Of a DNA stretch of 6,203 bases, positions 5,746 to 6,203 are shown piece by piece (the stretch's first letter is position 1; each line of letters starts with the position of its first letter). This stretch comes from a bacterium BMS3Bbin02 (lineage in GTDB: Bacteria; Actinomycetota; Acidimicrobiia; Spongiisociales; UBA5794). The notes under the pieces are model-generated. The model ran no database searches. It worked only from the letters and a program-made list of their open reading frames with translations, and was not told the DNA's origin. The DNA lies in contig BDTL01000137.1 of assembly GCA_002898115.1 (NCBI GenBank), forward strand, positions 1 through 6,203, read 5' to 3'. Position numbers and translations under genes: made by a program.

Positions 5746-6203
5746 GACGCTCCGCCAGGAGAGTCGCACCACGGTGTGCAAGTGCAGAGATCGTGATCAT
5801 TGGGTTTACACCTGACGAGGTCGGGAAGAGGGATCCATCGAGCACCGACAACCCCTGGTACCCGTGGACGTTGCAGAAACCGTCGACAACCGATGTCGCG
5901 GGCTTGCTCCCCATTCGTGCCGTACCCATCTGGTGGAACGACACATACCCGTGGCGGTTGGGACCGAGACCCGCACCGGCAATGTCGGCAGCAAACGACT
6001 GCGCTGACCCCGACGCCGAATCCGACCGCCATTGCTTGCGGAGGTTCGATGACCCGAGCACCTCCGTTGCACCTGCACTCATGAGAATCTGCGCTCCGAC
6101 CCCGATTGCCTTGCGGAAATGAGACTGGCCGTGGGCGGTGAGTGTGTAGTCCCATCGCGGTGAGCCGTCACGGCGGGTGCGAACCCCTCCGCCGCGCCCG
6201 GTG
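5735..6203 (-). CDS. GMC oxidoreductase, C-terminal part (5' end beyond right edge)
   Basis: The frame is open on the minus strand from the right edge to the TAG at the complement of 5735-5737, giving 155 C-terminal residues. A methionine at the complement of 6080-6082 is internal, because coding sequence continues before it (DYTLTAHGQSHFRKAIGVGA). The segment HQMGTARMG, then SVVDGFCNVHG, LSVLDGSLFPTSSGVNPMIT and an alanine-rich final helix, is the C-terminal domain of FAD-dependent GMC oxidoreductases. The His of HQMGT and the Asn of VNPM are the likely catalytic pair. The wording resembles long-chain alcohol oxidases and cholesterol oxidase-like members; the substrate cannot be decided from this end. 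The FAD-binding N-terminus is outside the window. It is convergent with maf, overlapping it by 11 bases, with no room for a terminator between them. Confidence 0.92.
   Translation of the reverse strand, partial: TGRGGGVRTRRDGSPRWDYTLTAHGQSHFRKAIGVGAQILMSAGATEVLGSSNLRKQWRSDSASGSAQSFAADIAGAGLGPNRHGYVSFHQMGTARMGSKPATSVVDGFCNVHGYQGLSVLDGSLFPTSSGVNPMITISALAHRGATLLAERLTP

Noticed and set aside
5574..6155. A 193-codon minus-strand frame across maf and the GMC gene
   Set aside because: It overlaps two genes with clear motifs in other frames and reads as arginine- and proline-rich noise.
1..6203. CRISPR array, tRNA, insertion sequence, toxin-antitoxin or defence genes
   Set aside because: I looked on both strands and saw no spaced repeats, cloverleaf, transposase, or short paired genes of that kind; nearly all sequence is accounted for by recognised metabolic or housekeeping genes.

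Overview
The window looks like an ordinary stretch of chromosome from a fairly high-GC bacterium, most likely an actinobacterium of the Acidimicrobiia kind. The reasons are a luciferase-like oxidoreductase of the F420-dependent type, GC-rich codon use, tight gene packing, and a promoter placed so that one transcript would start at its own ATG. The lineage is an inference. There is no rRNA, tRNA, CRISPR array, insertion sequence, phage gene or defence system.

Left block (1-1997, + strand): a PqqB-like metallo-beta-lactamase-fold protein cut by the window edge, then a YqgE/AlgH-family protein, then ribonuclease HII. The first pair overlaps by 11 bases and the second pair is separated by 2 bases, so they are probably one transcript. 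Only ribonuclease HII has a firm biochemical role, removing ribonucleotides from DNA.

Middle block (2131-3730, + strand): after a 133-base gap come an acyl-CoA dehydrogenase that closely matches glutaryl-CoA dehydrogenase and, 28 bases on, a small GRAM/PH-like protein of unknown role. The gaps on either side of this pair carry two copies of a 21-base repeat (18 of 21 identical). The downstream copy can fold into a hairpin between the convergent genes.

Right block: an Rv2161c-type F420-dependent oxidoreductase (- strand) is divergent from a YigI-like acyl-CoA thioesterase. The thioesterase shares an ATGA start/stop overlap with a Maf nucleotide pyrophosphatase. The 82-base divergent gap holds a perfect 7-base inverted repeat and a likely leaderless promoter. 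The 3' end of maf overlaps by 11 bases the 3' end of a convergent GMC-type (alcohol or sterol) oxidoreductase that runs off the right edge.

Taken together the window mixes housekeeping functions (RNase HII, Maf) with acyl-CoA and lipid-type catabolism (glutaryl-CoA dehydrogenase, thioesterase, GMC oxidase, F420 enzyme). I found no clear new multi-gene system. The points most worth checking are the intergenic repeat, the dyad in the divergent promoter region, and the altered metal-site motif of the PqqB-like protein.
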